A stretch of DNA of 64,000 nucleotides, from NCBI GenBank assembly GCA_036346405.1, contig CM070548.1:68058239-68122238 (forward strand), in the 5' to 3' direction. The DNA is from Phyllostachys edulis (lineage: Eukaryota; Streptophyta; Magnoliopsida; Poales; Poaceae). Below, in pieces: positions 11,891 through 25,600 of this stretch. The notes below the pieces were generated by a model. The model saw nothing but the letters and a program-made list of their open reading frames with translations, was not told the DNA's origin and did not search any database. The translations under genes and the position numbers were made by a program. Positions within the stretch are counted from its first letter, which is position 1, and each line of letters opens with the position of its first letter.

Positions 11891-12111
11891 TGAACCATCC
11901 GCGCCGACGCCGCCGCTATGAAGTATTGAAGAGCGGAGATAGCCTACCTCCGCCACTAGAAAAACTTTGTTTATTTGTAGGTTTCTACTTTTTTAATCTT
12001 TTGTAAGAAGCGGTAGCCACTTATTTGCTTGGCCATATGAAAATTCTAAAATGAAAAAAAAAATCTAGTTTGGAGGTGAAGTACTACCATATTAATTATA
12101 TGTTGAATTAT

Positions 12112-12114
<3 letters not shown>

Positions 12115-12157
<43 letters not shown>

Positions 12158-12174
12158 TATATTCCACTAATATA

Positions 12175-12211
<37 letters not shown>
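12115..12211. repeat. Two (TA)n microsatellites
   Basis: Pure TA runs occupy roughly 12115-12155 and 12173-12211, separated by a short CATATATTCCACTAA spacer. The open frames that cross them are artefacts of the dinucleotide repeat. Confidence 0.95.
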
Positions 12212-12213
<2 letters not shown>

Positions 12214-12339
12214 GTATGTGTAGTTAAAGCAAATTTTCAGCAAGATTTAAATGAAAAAAAATTGACATATAAACATGTAATTTCTTCATGCATGTAAGTG
12301 TTTATACAAGATAATATACTTGAGAAAAACCATTTCACG

Positions 12340-12450
12340 AGCAGTTCCATAATGGAACCGCGTGATATGTCTATATCACTGACGGTTCTATTATGGAATC
12401 GAATCTATATCACGAGCGGTTCCATAATAGAACCGTCTGTGATAAGTCTC
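12340..12450. repeat. Internal CACTA-type GAACCGTCTGTGAT repeats
   Basis: Three alternating copies of CACGAGCGGTTCCATAAT and its near-complement ATTATGGAACCG occur in the middle of the CACTA element. They resemble subterminal repeats, so an older CACTA terminus may be buried here. No CACTA end sequence is present. Confidence 0.55.
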
Positions 12451-13010
12451 TTTATTAGTAGAAACCCGGCCGCTAGGGTTTGCGCCTGCCCTGACACTAC
12501 TCTGCACTGCACAAGACACTCGTACGATAGTAGTGTTTTGTGCAGTGTCAGGGTTGTACCACAACTACGGTGACGCCGCCACTCAAGCCACTGGGCTTGG
12601 CCCCGCGTGTCGCATGCGCCGCCATGGCTTGGTTCTCCTGCTCGGCCTCCTATGCTCGGGCCCTGGCCCCCTGGCTTTGCTTTCCCCATCCTCCCTTTAT
12701 TCTCCTCTAGATCTATTAGCTTAATGTCTTTTTTGTTGAGTTTAATTTTTATGCTTGAGCCTTAAGTTGTGTCATGATGTTTGTGTGATTTATGCAAGGT
12801 GAAGGAGATGGATGAGGGTTGTCTTTGGTGGTGGGGTCGCCGCCATGGTTGCGTTATCTTGAGGTATCACCCTACCTTACTCCTCTCTGTCTCTACCCCT
12901 TGCTCTGTGATGAAAATGGCTAGTGCTCTGCGATGGATGCCGAGGGCTACTCTTGGTGTGGTGGGTTTGGACACCCTTGGTCCTATTGTCTTCCGTTGAA
13001 AGCGCTCAAT
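12450..13010. other. CACTA interior, unrecognised
   Basis: The stretch includes an imperfect hairpin (12488-12552, arms around CCTGACACT/AGTGTCAGG) and a short GC-rich open frame (12781-12999) with no recognised motif. Nothing here supports a gene. Confidence 0.4.
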
Positions 13011-13155
13011 GATGTTAATAGTCTTATCTTTGAAATTGAATTGATAATTAGTTCATATTAATAGTCCCTTGCTCGTGATGTAATGATGTTAATAGTCTTA
13101 TGCTAAAATTGAATTGATAATTAGTTCATATTAATAGTCCCCTCGCTCTGTGATG
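13011..13155. repeat. Tandem duplication of a 73-bp unit
   Basis: GATGTTAATAGTCTTA begins at 13011 and again at 13084, and the downstream sequence through AATTAGTTCATATTAATAGTCC repeats with a few differences. Non-coding. Confidence 0.85.
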
Positions 13156-13324
13156 TAAACTGAGGGCTATTGGTGTATGTGCATTCTGTGCATCTTGTTT
13201 AGTTCATGTTGTGGGTTCAGATTGACGAAAATGAATGGGGCAAAATGGTGGGTTTGGTTAATGCTCTCTGATGGGTACTGAGGGTTATTGATGCCGATTC
13301 TTTGTGCTTGGTTAGCTTACATGG

Positions 13325-14287
13325 CAGTGGCGGAGCCAGGATTTTGACGATGGGGGTGCGAACTTAAGACACATCCGTTCCAACACAAGTTCAAATGATA
13401 TACTACATAAGCTCAAATGTGTCAAATTACATGTTCACATTATGACCAACATCACAAAATATTTTAGAAAATTACAACTTGATATAACATTCATTCATGC
13501 TTTGAAAGCGATTGATAACAGCATCGTCGCTGACTTGTAGAAAAATTCACGCTCAATGTACGTAACTAAGTAATCATTCAAATAGGAGATTCAATGATCA
13601 ATCAAGTAACTCACTAACTCAGTGAGCCAATCAGCTATTCAGCCAAACAATAACATCAGGCATCAGTACATCACCTATTCTGCCATTCACAGAGCACTAA
13701 CCAAAGCACAGGAGAGGGAGCAGTGAGCACATCGAGCAACGGCCGGCCGCCCGGCGGACGGAGGCCGAGCGTAAGGCGAGCTAAGAGCGAGTCAAGTGCG
13801 GCACAGAGGTAGGTCGGCGTGGTAGTGTTGGCCGTGAGCCCTGTGACGCAAGAAGGGCCAAGGCGACCAGCAAGGGTCGCGGAGGCGACAGCAGTGGAGG
13901 TGGGGCGAGGGCAATGACCCGAGGGAGGGCGGGGCGAGCCGGGCTGGCGCGCCAGCGTGGGTGGTCGGCGGGAGGCGCCAAGCACAAGCAGTGACAGATC
14001 TGGCGACCACAACCCAAAGAGAGAAATGGGGAGAGATAAGAGGAGATCAAGAGAAAATATTAAGGCAAATGGCCAATGGGCTTGCAGACCGGACTGCCGG
14101 ACTCGGGCCGAATAAGAAATCTTAGAAATGGGCTGCCGGCTGCGGGCTGCCAAGCTGAGAGCAGTATATTGGCTGAGAACATGTATATTAGTATACTTTA
14201 TGTATTAAGGCGGGTATATATCAGTTTTTTGTGCAAAAATTTTGAGTCATGACTGCATACCCCCATGCATCTCGCCAGAGCTCACTG
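13325..14287. mobile_element. Non-autonomous hAT element nested in the CACTA
   Basis: It begins CAGTGGCGGAGCCAGG and ends with a diverged inverted end (CTCGCCAGAGCTCACTG). Inside both ends is a GGGGGT/ACCCCC stretch. It is flanked by 8 bp, TTACATGG (13317-13324) and CTACATGG (14288-14295), one mismatch, which is the hAT target length. The element is 963 bp. The GC-rich interior (13680-14150) yields long minus-strand frames without recognisable hAT transposase domains. Confidence 0.75.
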
Positions 14288-15628
<1,341 letters not shown>

Positions 15629-15754
15629 TGTATGTCCACGTGTTTTCTCTTGTAGCCTCATTTCTTAAAGTTGTAGGATCGATGAGAGGTTGCTCAGAGC
15701 ACTGTGTGTCATCCTCCCTCACGACCCCATGAAAGTGGATGGGGACTACAAGCG

Positions 15755-15905
<151 letters not shown>

Positions 15906-16508
15906 CCGGTTTTAAAGGCACAAGCACCATTCCTTGAAATTTTATTTATATATCACAAACGGTTCTAAGTTAATAATCGTGCGTGATAGCATGCATCATG
16001 ATCGACCCATAAACTCAGACGGCTCCTAAACCGTCTCAGTAATAACGTTTTGAACCGCTCGTGAAGACATTTTCTATAGTAGTGAATTCTGCTTCTTGGA
16101 TGATCTAGAAGGAGCGTAACCAAAGGATTTTCAATAAGGTCGCTTCTACCATTGACCAACTCCTTCTACGTATTATTGACGAGAACCACCATTGGCGCAT
16201 GGCGACTCGACTTTGGTGGAGGCACCCAGATTGACCAAGACTACTGCTCGTTTCTCGGCCATCGCCAATCGCCTTTGTGTTTTGCCGGATAGCTTCGCAT
16301 CCTCTCAATCTGTTTTTCTCGCCCCTCTAGTTTTTCCCCTTAGGTCGTGGTTTGAAGCGTTGCCTAGCATGCCTGTGGTCTTTCTCTTGTGGGCATTATA
16401 GTTCGTTTTGTCTTGTTTTTTTCTTGCTCTACTTTTGTACAGTTTTTTCTTCCATTTTAATGATAAGTTGTGCAAATCTTTTGCACTTCCTTGAAAAAAA
16501 ATTCTAAG

Positions 16509-16733
16509 AAAATAAACTAAAATATAATGCTAGGCAAAAATGATCGATTTTAAAATTTGACCAAATTACGCTAACTAATCAGTCCTTTGAATTGAATGAT
16601 CATGGGCTAGGTGAAAGTAACTAACTCTCTGTGACCGTAGAAGTCAAAAGGTTAATTAGGAGATCAAACCACCACCACGCTGCTAGGTGCCGTGCACTAC
16701 CTTGTTGTTCCTCCATTTCCATCTAAAAACCAA
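16509..16733. other. NAC distal promoter, unique sequence
   Basis: AT-rich sequence between the LINE A target duplication and the duplicated promoter block. It is probably the original upstream flank of the NAC gene before the LINE inserted. No motif is called. Confidence 0.4.
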
Positions 16734-16753
16734 AGGGCCCGTACCCTCCCCAG

Positions 16754-16761
16754 TATTTAAG
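16754..16761 (+). promoter_or_regulatory. Candidate NAC TATA box
   Basis: TATTTAAG stands about 420 bp before the NAC start codon, in pyrimidine-rich context (TCTCCTCCTCAAC follows), consistent with a transcription start near 16785. An identical copy is at 15431-15438 in the duplicated block. Inferred from sequence only. Confidence 0.5.
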
Positions 16762-17126
16762 CCCGGCATCTCCTCCTCAACATTTATTTTCTCTTAACCA
16801 CTTCAATCCCCTCAAGTCCATAATACTAAAAAGGTTAGCACCCTTTCTCTGGCTCTCCCATCTTAATGCTCTGATTATAATCGTACTACAAGACTTGTTC
16901 TTTATGTGCTTTGCCATATACTACATCTTGGTGCTTGTTTCATTGGTAAATGGAGTGCTAACTTGCTCCACATTAAAAAAGTTCCTTACTATCTCAATCT
17001 TCTCCTAGTCCTTGTTTATGCTGGTGAGTATAGTACTGTGTGTATATTTATATCGCAGGTTAGTTATAAGTGATCACAGAAGCAAGTTAAGACCAGCAAC
17101 CTTAGCTAACAGCCAGGCAGCTGGGG

Positions 17127-17345
17127 ATGGAACATGACGTGCACCGCCGCCGCCGCAGCAGCAGCAGCAGCAGCCCATGGACCTACCGCCGGGCTTCCGG
17201 TTCCACCCGACCGACGAGGAGCTCATCACACACTACCTGGCCCAGAAGGCCGCCGATCCCCGCTTCGCCGCCCGCGCCGTCGGCGAGGCCGACCTCAACA
17301 ACTGCGAGCCATGGGACCTGCCGTGTAAGCCTTTCCGATCGATGA
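17127..17345 (+). promoter_or_regulatory. Overlapping upstream ATGs in the NAC leader
   Basis: Two ATGs (17127 and 17134) precede the NAC start in the other two frames. Their open frames overlap the main start and run through a GCC/CAG repeat into the first intron. ATG 17127 has G at -3 and +4, a better context than the main ATG (C at -3). They could lower NAC translation. No peptide function is proposed, and the transcript start must lie upstream for them to matter. Confidence 0.5.
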
Positions 17346-18405
17346 TGCATCCACTTGTCAGTTGTCACGCACATGAGCTAGCTGCTTGTCATTTACACAT
17401 ATACATGTGTATATGTTTCGTCGTGTATGCAGCGAGGGCAACGATGGGGGAGAAGGAGTGGTACTTCTTCTGCGTGAGGGACCGCAAGTACCCGACGGGG
17501 CTGAGGACGAACAGGGCGACCGAGTCCGGGTACTGGAAGGCGACGGGGAAGGACAGGGATATCTTCAGGGGCAAGGCCCTCGTCGGCATGAAGAAGACGC
17601 TCGTCTTCTACACAGGAAGGGCTCCCCGGGGCGGCAAGACCGGCTGGGTCATGCACGAGTACCGCCTCGAGGGCAAGCACGGCGCAGCCTACAGCCTCCC
17701 CAAGGCTGCCACGTCCAAGGTAAAAAATTTACTCGTGCATGGAAGCGTCTTTTGTACTCGCTTTCGGAAAGAAAATTGCACGGGTTCTAAACCATATCTT
17801 CCTCACTTGTTGAGCAGGACGACTGGGTGCTGTGCAGGGTGTTCAAGAAGAGCCCCGAGCCGTCGTCGGTGGCCGGCGAGAGAGGCACGTGCACGGGGAT
17901 GGCAGACGTAGGACCCGCCATGTCCATGGCGGACGTCGACCTCACCTCGTGCCCGCTCCCTCCGCTAATGGACGTGTCCGGCGGCGGCGCCAACTCACTC
18001 TCAGCGGCAGCGGCGGCCACGGAATCCGTCGCTCTGCCGCCACCAGCACACGTGACCTGCTTCTCCGACGCTCTGGAGGGCCAGTTCCTGAACCCGTTGT
18101 ACCTCTTCCCCTCTTCTCCGAAGGCGACCACGGCACAGAGCACCGTCGCCGCGAATCACCTTGCGATGGCCTCCGCCTCCCCGTTCTTGGCGAGCATGCA
18201 GATGCAGTACGCGCGGGACGTCTGCGCGGGGGGCATGGTGCACGAGCTCCTGGAGGGCGGCGCCGGCGGCTGGTACTGCAAGGACGAGAGGGAGAGGCTG
18301 AGCGGCGCCTCGCAGGACACCGGCCTCACCTCGGAGGTGAAGCCCGCCGAGATCTCCTCGTCGCAGCAACACGTGGATCACGAGGCGTCCTTTTGGGACT
18401 ATTGA
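17177..18405 (+). CDS. NAC transcription factor, NAM/ORE1/ANAC100-like, miR164 target
   Basis: NAC proteins are plant-specific nuclear DNA-binding regulators. Three exons are read: 17177-17324, 17433-17719 and 17818-18405, giving 340 residues, with GT-AG introns of 108 and 98 bp at the two positions typical of the family. The NAC domain spans residues 3-155: LPPGFRFHPTDEEL (subdomain A), CEPWDLP, EWYFFCVRDRKYPTGLRTN, GYWKATGKDR, MKKTLVFYTGRAPRGGKTGW and DDWVLCRVFKKS. The C-terminal part is a low-complexity activation region ending EASFWDY. HVTCFS (residues 223-228) is the peptide signature of miR164-regulated NACs. The start at 17177 is chosen because the domain begins two residues later and the same frame has a stop and no ATG upstream. 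The ORE1/ANAC100 or CUC-like subgroup is likely; the exact orthologue is not claimed. Confidence 0.95.
18047..18067 (+). promoter_or_regulatory. miR164 target site in NAC exon 3
   Basis: The 21-nt stretch contains CACGTG, one substituted base, then CCTGCTTCTCC. By eye it pairs with miR164 at about 17 of 21 positions, mismatches lying at the 5' end of the site, one central position and a terminal G:U. It encodes the conserved HVTCFS. miR164 is known to cleave NAC mRNAs of the CUC/NAC1/ORE1 group at this place. Confidence 0.85.
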
Positions 18406-19180
18406 GATCTTGATCACTAAAGTTGCATTAGTATTTAGTCACTGGATTGGAAAAGATAATTCTATTCTACTATTGAATACTGTAACACAAGAAGAAAAAA
18501 ATCCTGAGCAAAGTCTGAATGTTGTAGATTTGATAAACCCGAGATGTATTGTGTCAATTGGATATTAGTGTTGTTTGTCAGTTTGGACTAGCCAAGTGTC
18601 CGCGTAACTGCGCGGCTAGTCTTAGCACATGCTTTGTTAGCTCCATTATATGTCATGTTAAGTGTCTTTTCTTCACGACTTAATTTTTTGGATGAACTAG
18701 CTGGAGACTTAATATGGTATTTAACGTCACATGTTCTGATTTTGAAACTTTGGTGGCACAATTTGAAGGAAAAAATTGGATGATTATTGAGGGGTCCCAA
18801 GTGGACCAGGTCGTGCACTATATTGAGTTTACATTGTTGGCCTGATGGAGCGTATGTATAAATAAGTAAATTGTCCATGCTTCCTGAACGGATTAGTAGA
18901 AACAACTGTAAAAAGCACGGTAATCAGAATATGACATTATCAAGGAGGTGCACAGATTTTAAAAGATCAACTACTGTAGGCCTGCAGCACTGTTGAGAGA
19001 AATAGAGGACTAACGCGCTAAATCCTGGGTTTCTCATTATTCTTGCTGCATCTGTTCACGCTTTATGACTTCTGTAGGCGTCGTTTCTTTCCTTTGATAA
19101 GAAGAGAATAAAGCTGGAGAGAAAATCATGCATCCATGATCCATCCATATGAGAACATCCGCGTAACCGTAGACTCAACC
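18406..19180. other. NAC 3' UTR and intergenic sequence
   Basis: AT-rich sequence follows the NAC stop. No second gene or repeat is recognised. A minus-strand frame at 18588-18905 lacks any motif. Confidence 0.5.
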
Positions 19181-19557
19181 CGTAGACCCATGGCAACTCT
19201 TTAGGCGAGTCCTCCATCTCTATCACGGTGCCACTCCGGCACCGGCGGCCACCGTCCACGCCTCCGCATCCCGATCCCGCCCTCGCCCCCCACCACATCC
19301 CTTCTCCTCCCCCGCCCCCTTCCCTCCCAGATTCCGCCCCCATGGCGGTGCATGCTCCGGATCTGCAAGTCCTAGTCTAGACCTTCTAGACTACGGCACT
19401 TCGGAAGATGGGAGTCCCATCACTGCTGGCCCCCCGTGTCTTCGCCCGGATCTAGCTAGCTCTGGGCACGGATCCTCCTCAGGTACAATCCTATGCTCTA
19501 GTCGGTCGGTAGTCCCTACCTACCGGGTGCCGGCCTCGCTTTTCCAGTCACGAAATT

Positions 19558-22278
19558 ATGCACTGTGATGTGAGCAACCGCAACGAGTCATTGGGCTTCT
19601 CTTCCAAGATCCGCTCGCTTGCTTTCGCAGACTCCGACAAATACTGGTCAAGAGCAATTTGCCATCTTGTCTCTACTGATTGTGTGGCGGGGGTTGGCGA
19701 GAGCAGCAAGGCTGGTGCTGCTAGCTCCTACTCCGCCCGAGCCCAGCCTTCAGCTTGGGTGCAAAAGGCTAGGCTGGCCACTCTTAATCATGAAGCTCAG
19801 CCAATGCAAGGGGTAGACGGGTTCGATTGCTCGTCATCAAGGCAACATCAGCCCGCTTCAATAAATCGCAGTGTCAGGTGGTTGGCTGGAAGTTAAGCCC
19901 CGCTACTGGTGGCGCTCTCGGCGTAGGGCGAAATCCCAGCAACCCATCAGACGCTTTGAAGGCTCCACCTACCAAGCAAATCGGCGCTGGGGCTTCGGCC
20001 CTGACACCTGCTTCAGATGCCTTGCAAAAGGTCATAAGAAAGCACACTGTAAGTCCCCAATTCGTTGCCTTAGATGTGGACGTAATGGTCACCTGGCTCG
20101 CGCTGTCCTCAAATAGCAGGTGCTAGCCGTCGCCATCCCTTCCGATGTCCATAACCTCAAGCCTCTCCTGTCTGTGGGCTCCCTCCAGAGCAAACTCCAG
20201 CCACCTAGCCTCACTGCCCCCCACTTCGCAACATGGAAGACTTCGCCCTTGGTCAGGCGATCAACCGGCCAAGCGAGGGCTTATGTGCCCACCCCATCAC
20301 CCAAGACATGGAGGCTGAGCTCCTGCGCCTTTGGGACACGACGGTCCTCGTCTCGGTGGTGGGTCCTCACTGGAACCCATCACTGAGTCTGGTGGCGCGA
20401 GCTCGCAAGTCTTGACCGCAGATTCCGCTGCGAGACATCCACGTCTCCCGCTACCTCCCGGAGGACAGTTCGACACCCAGTGGCAGCATGATGCCGCAAT
20501 GGAGATTGGTGGCTGCTTCCTCGACGGCTTCCAGTTCAAGTTCCAGTAATGGGACTACAAGGCCGGCTCTCACCGCAACATCTGGCAATACCGCGCTCTC
20601 CTCGCTTGAGGGCGCCCCTCTTCGCTTGGCGACCTCGTTGGTGGCGTGTGGCGGTGGCAATCAGCTACTGCTCGACTACGTGGATGACCGCTCTCAGAGG
20701 GAGCGGAGTGCCTCTATCTGGGCAATGTGGGTATGGGTGCGTGATCCAGATGCACTCCTGAAGAGTACCCATCTCACACTCCTTGACCCTCTTGTGGAAG
20801 ATGCCCTCGAGACAGAGCCACCCTCGGCGTTTTAAGGGAGGGTCAGAAGTTCCGTGTGCTCGTGCATCTGAGCATTCTTGAAGATTTTTCGCCGCTCGCT
20901 CGCACTCCAACAAGTGGTCACAGTCAGACTGACGCTCAGGAAGGACCTGATGAAGAATACCCCAAGCGTGAGCACTTCTTCTGGACAGCTGGGGTCCCCG
21001 ACGGCGTGGAGCGACCATCGCTAGGGTGCCCACCGAAGCCATCTCTCGCCTGGGGCTAAGGCACGATGATGACCGGGACGAGGATCGCGATGACAAGTTG
21101 GCGCGTGAAAGGGCCTACTTTGATGAGCGCGACCGAGCGCTTGGTCGAGGCTCCCGCTAGGGTCCCCAGGGCCAGCGCAGGTCGCGTTCTCCCTACGGGC
21201 GCTACAGGCAGTGCGCCAGCATGGAGGATGATGGGAGTCGCTGCGGCTGTAGCCGCACCAGATCTCTGCCGCGCAGGTACCTTCTCCGTAGCAAGAGCCA
21301 CGCCACTCTAGAGCGGTGCACTTCCACTCGGGGAGCTGGGCGCTGCGCCACGACTCGGAGGATCAAGCTAGTGTGCTGCTAGCTCTCAGCAGCCTCAGGC
21401 TAGATGCGGAAGGTGTCATGCCTGCTCCTGTGCAGATCATCCCGAGCCCCCGCGTAGACCCCATGCTGCTTGAAGCAGCCATGGGAGGAAGCAAGGCCTT
21501 CTCCGGTGACAAAGGTGTTTTGGTCCATCCCCCGCCGGTTCTGCTTCCCGACCCCTTGCTGTTGGAGCCATCCATCCTGGGCAGGGATGTTCTCGAGTTA
21601 GGTCGCCGAAATCCATCCCGGGGATGTCCTCAGTGGTTGCCGTCCATCCCAAAGGGATGTCCTCCAGCCGGGTCGCTCCCCGAGCTAGAGCATGACCTCC
21701 TGCTGGGTGACCCACCTCTGGCCGTGGCTCACTTGGCTGAGCCGACCACTCCTGGTGAGGAGGCTCGGCTGGCCTCACTCCAAATGGTGCTCCACCAAGT
21801 GCCGCAGCTCCAGGTTGACTCCCTTCTAGGTGCAGTGCAGCTGGAAGATATTAGTGAGGTGGAGGTCACTCATGGCAGTGAGGTTATACCTCGGGGTCCC
21901 TCGCTGTGTGCATGCCTTGCACGCCCCCGCTCACCATCTAGGCTGGGTCTGCCTTTGGCGAGCTCCGTTGACACCACTGAGCCTCCCATCCGTCGTGGCC
22001 GGCTGGCAACGAAGAAGAAGGGCGGATCCGAGGTTGGCAGTGCACGCCAGGCCTCCCTACTACTGCAAAAGAGGTTTGAAGATCCGGTGGCTCGTCGTCT
22101 GCCTGGAGGTGCTAAGGAGAGCTTCATCAGTATCCTCACTACTCCACTTGACTCAAAGACCTTGCTAGCCATCAGGGCCCTCATTGGAGTTGACGGCAAG
22201 GCACAGGTGGATCTGCCCGCTCTAGGACGCTCTCCCGAAGATGTCTCGGTGATGGCGCAAGCAGTAGCAGTGGCATGA
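19558..22278 (+). pseudogene. LINE B ORF1, degenerate
   Basis: This is the RNA-binding ORF1 of a plant L1 element. The frame 19871-20116 has one complete CCHC knuckle, CFRCLAKGHKKAHC, and a second, CLRCGRNGHLARA, that lacks its last cysteine (20009-20110). After several shifts a 320-codon frame (21316-22278) forms the C-terminal portion, rich in proline, leucine and glutamate and ending with a basic KKKGG stretch and VARRLPGGAKES. The order matches ORF1 of LINE A. Confidence 0.6.
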
Positions 22279-22520
22279 TTGCCCACTGGCGATGCCCAGC
22301 AACTACTTAGGATTGTATGCAATGCTCCTTCATGATGTTTGCGTTTTCATTTTCCTTTCCCAAAGTATGTATGCCGTCCAGGGTGTGTGTTGGTAGCCCC
22401 ACGCCTATTCCTGGGCTTGCTGTGGCGCTGCTAGCTCTTAGTGGGTCAGCATTATGGATTGGTATGACATGGGATCTGCTTGTCTTTTGCAGGAACTCGA
22501 AATGCTTTGTACTCATTTGG

Positions 22521-22603
22521 CATGAATCTATATATGTGCTGCAGGTTTACAGACATGCTGTGGCATGAATCTATATATTTGTTGCAGGTTTACAGACATG
22601 TTG
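22521..22603. repeat. 43-bp tandem duplication in LINE B inter-ORF spacer
   Basis: CATGAATCTATATAT begins at 22521 and 22564, each copy followed by TTGCAGGTTTACAGACATG or its close variant. It lies just before the endonuclease start of ORF2. Confidence 0.85.
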
Positions 22604-22626
22604 AATGATCTGTTTCTAACTCCATG

Positions 22627-25600
22627 TCTAGATCTGCAAAATTTTGAATTGGAATGTGAGAGGTATCAATGCGCCGGCTCGAAGGGCAACTGTTAGGGAT
22701 CTTGTTGTGGACACGAGATGTTCACTCCTTTGCCTCCAAGAAACTAAACTGGCAGTGATTACTCTGGGACATGCAACCTAGATTGCGGGAGCAAGTCTTC
22801 AAGGAATGGCTTACAAGCCAGCAGATGAAACCAGGGGAGGCAAATTGGTTTGTTGGGACCAATCGTTAATGCAAATGAATAATGTGCTCACATTAAATAG
22901 ATCCATCACAATGTGTGTCAACCCTCTTGATGGGGTCCATCCTTGGTCTTTAACTGTTGTGTATGGCCCACACACTGATCAGAATAAACAAGCTTTCATT
23001 GAGGAGATAAAGCAGATTCATGACGGGATCGTTGGGCCATGGTTGATAATTGGGGATTTTAATCTCATCTACCAGGCTGCGGACAAGAATAACTTGAACC
23101 TGAACCGTAGGCGCATGGGCCAATTCCGGACGGCGATCAATTACTGTGAGTTAAAAGAGATTCATCTCCAGGATTGCAGGTTCTCTTGGTCTAATGGGCA
23201 ACGCAATCCAACCTTGGAAAGGATTGACAAAGCCTTCTGCAATCCGCACTGGGATCAAATGTTTCCAAACTGCTTTCTCCGGTCACTCTCTTCCTCCATT
23301 TCTGATCACAGCCCTTTGCTTATTTCTGAGATGGAGTAGGTTCGTGCACCTAGGCATTTTAATTTCGAGAACTACTGGATGCTCCTGACCGGGTATAATG
23401 AAGTGGTCCAGGAGGCTTGGTCTCAGCTAGTGCAGGAGGTGGACCCAATAAAATGCCTCTTAACCAAACTGCAAAGAACCACAAGGGCGCTTAAGTGCTG
23501 GAGTAGAACACAAATTGGGGACCTTAAAGTACAGATGCAGTTAGCCCTTGAGGTAATCCTCTAGTTTGACAGAACGCAAGAGCAACGCCAGCTTTCACAG
23601 GAAGAACATGAACTTCATTTGGCACTAAAGCTCATAGTTTTAGGACTGGCGGCTCTGTAGAGGATCAAATGGAAACAACGTTCTAGATTGAATTGGTTGC
23701 GGCTTGGTGATGCTAACACAAAAAAAATTATTTAAAGGCGAGTTTCAGAAGAAGTAAGAAGTTAATTCATACCTTGCGGCATCAGGGGAATACGTACATA
23801 CTTCATTTAGAAAAGGAAGAGGCCTTGGCCAAGCATTACATAGAGATCCTTGGGACAGCAAAACCACCACCTCTACTTTCCTTTGGGACACTCTGGGTAT
23901 GAAAGGATTGCCAATCAGTGCTTCGATTGACCTAGAGCGACCTTTCACAGAACAAGAAATTCAATCGGCAATCTTTCAAATGCTGCTTGATAAAGCCCTA
24001 GGCCCGGACGGGTATACCGGTTGTTTCTTCCGAACGAGCTGGGAAATCATCAAGGAGACTGTAATGTCGGTGTTTCAGAAAATTCACAACCTCAATGGGG
24101 TACACTCAAAAAGCTCAACACGGCCATTATTATACTGCTTCCAAAAAAGGGCCAGGCAATGGAGATATCTGATTTCAGGCCAATCAGTTTAATCCACAGG
24201 ATTGTAAAGATTCTCTCAAAGCCGCTCTCCCTTAGGCTGTCCAAGTACATGCAGGATCTCATTTCAATAAGTCAAAGTGCTTTCTTAAAACAGCGGTCGA
24301 TTCAAGACAACTTTCTATATGTACAAAACATTGTCCGAAGCTACCATCGATCCAAGACACTGATGTTCCTACTCAAGCTAGGCATAGCTAAGACTTTTGA
24401 CTCCATCTCATGGCCTTACCTGCTTGACATGCTCAAATACAGGGGGTTCGACCACAAATAGAGGGCTTGGATTGCAATGCTGCTTGCCACATCCACTTCA
24501 AGGATCATGCTCAATGGCATGCAAGGACCAAGCATTAGGCATCAATGCGGGGTACGGCAGGGGGACTGCCTCTCACCTTTCCTATTTATCTTGGCAATCA
24601 ACGCCCTTCAATGCATCCTGCATCTGGCAGACCGATAGCAATGGCTCACGCCACTTCGCGGAAAGTTCGCAAAGGCAAGGCTGTCTATGTATGCTGATGA
24701 CGCAATGATCTTCCTGTCGCCCACTAAGGAAGATGTTGAGAGCATAAGAGAGATCTTGCAGGTTTTTGGAGAGGTAACAGGGCTCAACGTAAATTTCTCC
24801 AAAAGTGCTATCATCCCAATCCAGTGCCAATCTCTTCATCTGGATGAGATTCTTGAAAATCTTCCGGCCAACCGTTTGCAGCTTCCCTGCAATTATCTAG
24901 GCCTACCGCTCTCATGTCGCAAGCCGAGGAAGACTTTGTTTCAACCTTTATTAGACAAGATTCAAGCTAGACTAAGTGGCTATAATAAGAGAATGCTTTC
25001 TAGAGCAGGGAGGCTGGTGATTTTAAATGCGGTCATCACAACTATACCAACATACCTTCAAACAACAATGGAGATACCGTCCTGGGTCAAGAAGCAAATA
25101 GATAGGTGGCGCAAAGCTTGGTTCTAGACTGGAGAGGACATCTGCTATGGTGGGAAATGCTGGGTATCCTGGAGCACAATATACCACCCAAAAAAATTTG
25201 GTGGACTTGGGGTTCTCGCGTTGGAGCAATTCAGTCGCGCACTTCGCCTACGTTGGATTTGATATCAATGGAAGGCACCTGAAAAGTAATGAAATGGAAT
25301 GCCACTGCTGTTATCTCAGACGGACCACGACCTTTTTCGGGCATCAACAACAATCCATATTGGCAGTGGTAACAAAGCGTGTTTTTGGAAGGATAAATGG
25401 CTAGGTACAACACCATTCAAGGATTTGGCTCCGGGTCTCTTCCACATCACGGCAAGGAAAAATCGTACGGTGCAGGATGCAATACAAGAAGGTAAATGGA
25501 TAACGGATTTGAGGAGGAAAATCACAGTACACCTAATGCCAGATCTTGTAAAAGTGTTTTCCATGGTTCGCCAGGTCACGTTATCTCAAGTCGAGGATGA

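Noticed and set aside
13671..14153. 160-codon minus-strand ORF in the hAT element
   Set aside because: Three overlapping frames are open at once in a GC-rich block. No hAT transposase or zinc-finger motif is seen.
17183..18417. Long minus- and alternate-frame ORFs over the NAC gene
   Set aside because: High GC at third positions of the NAC exons suppresses stop codons in other frames. The NAC frame has the domain, splice sites and start.
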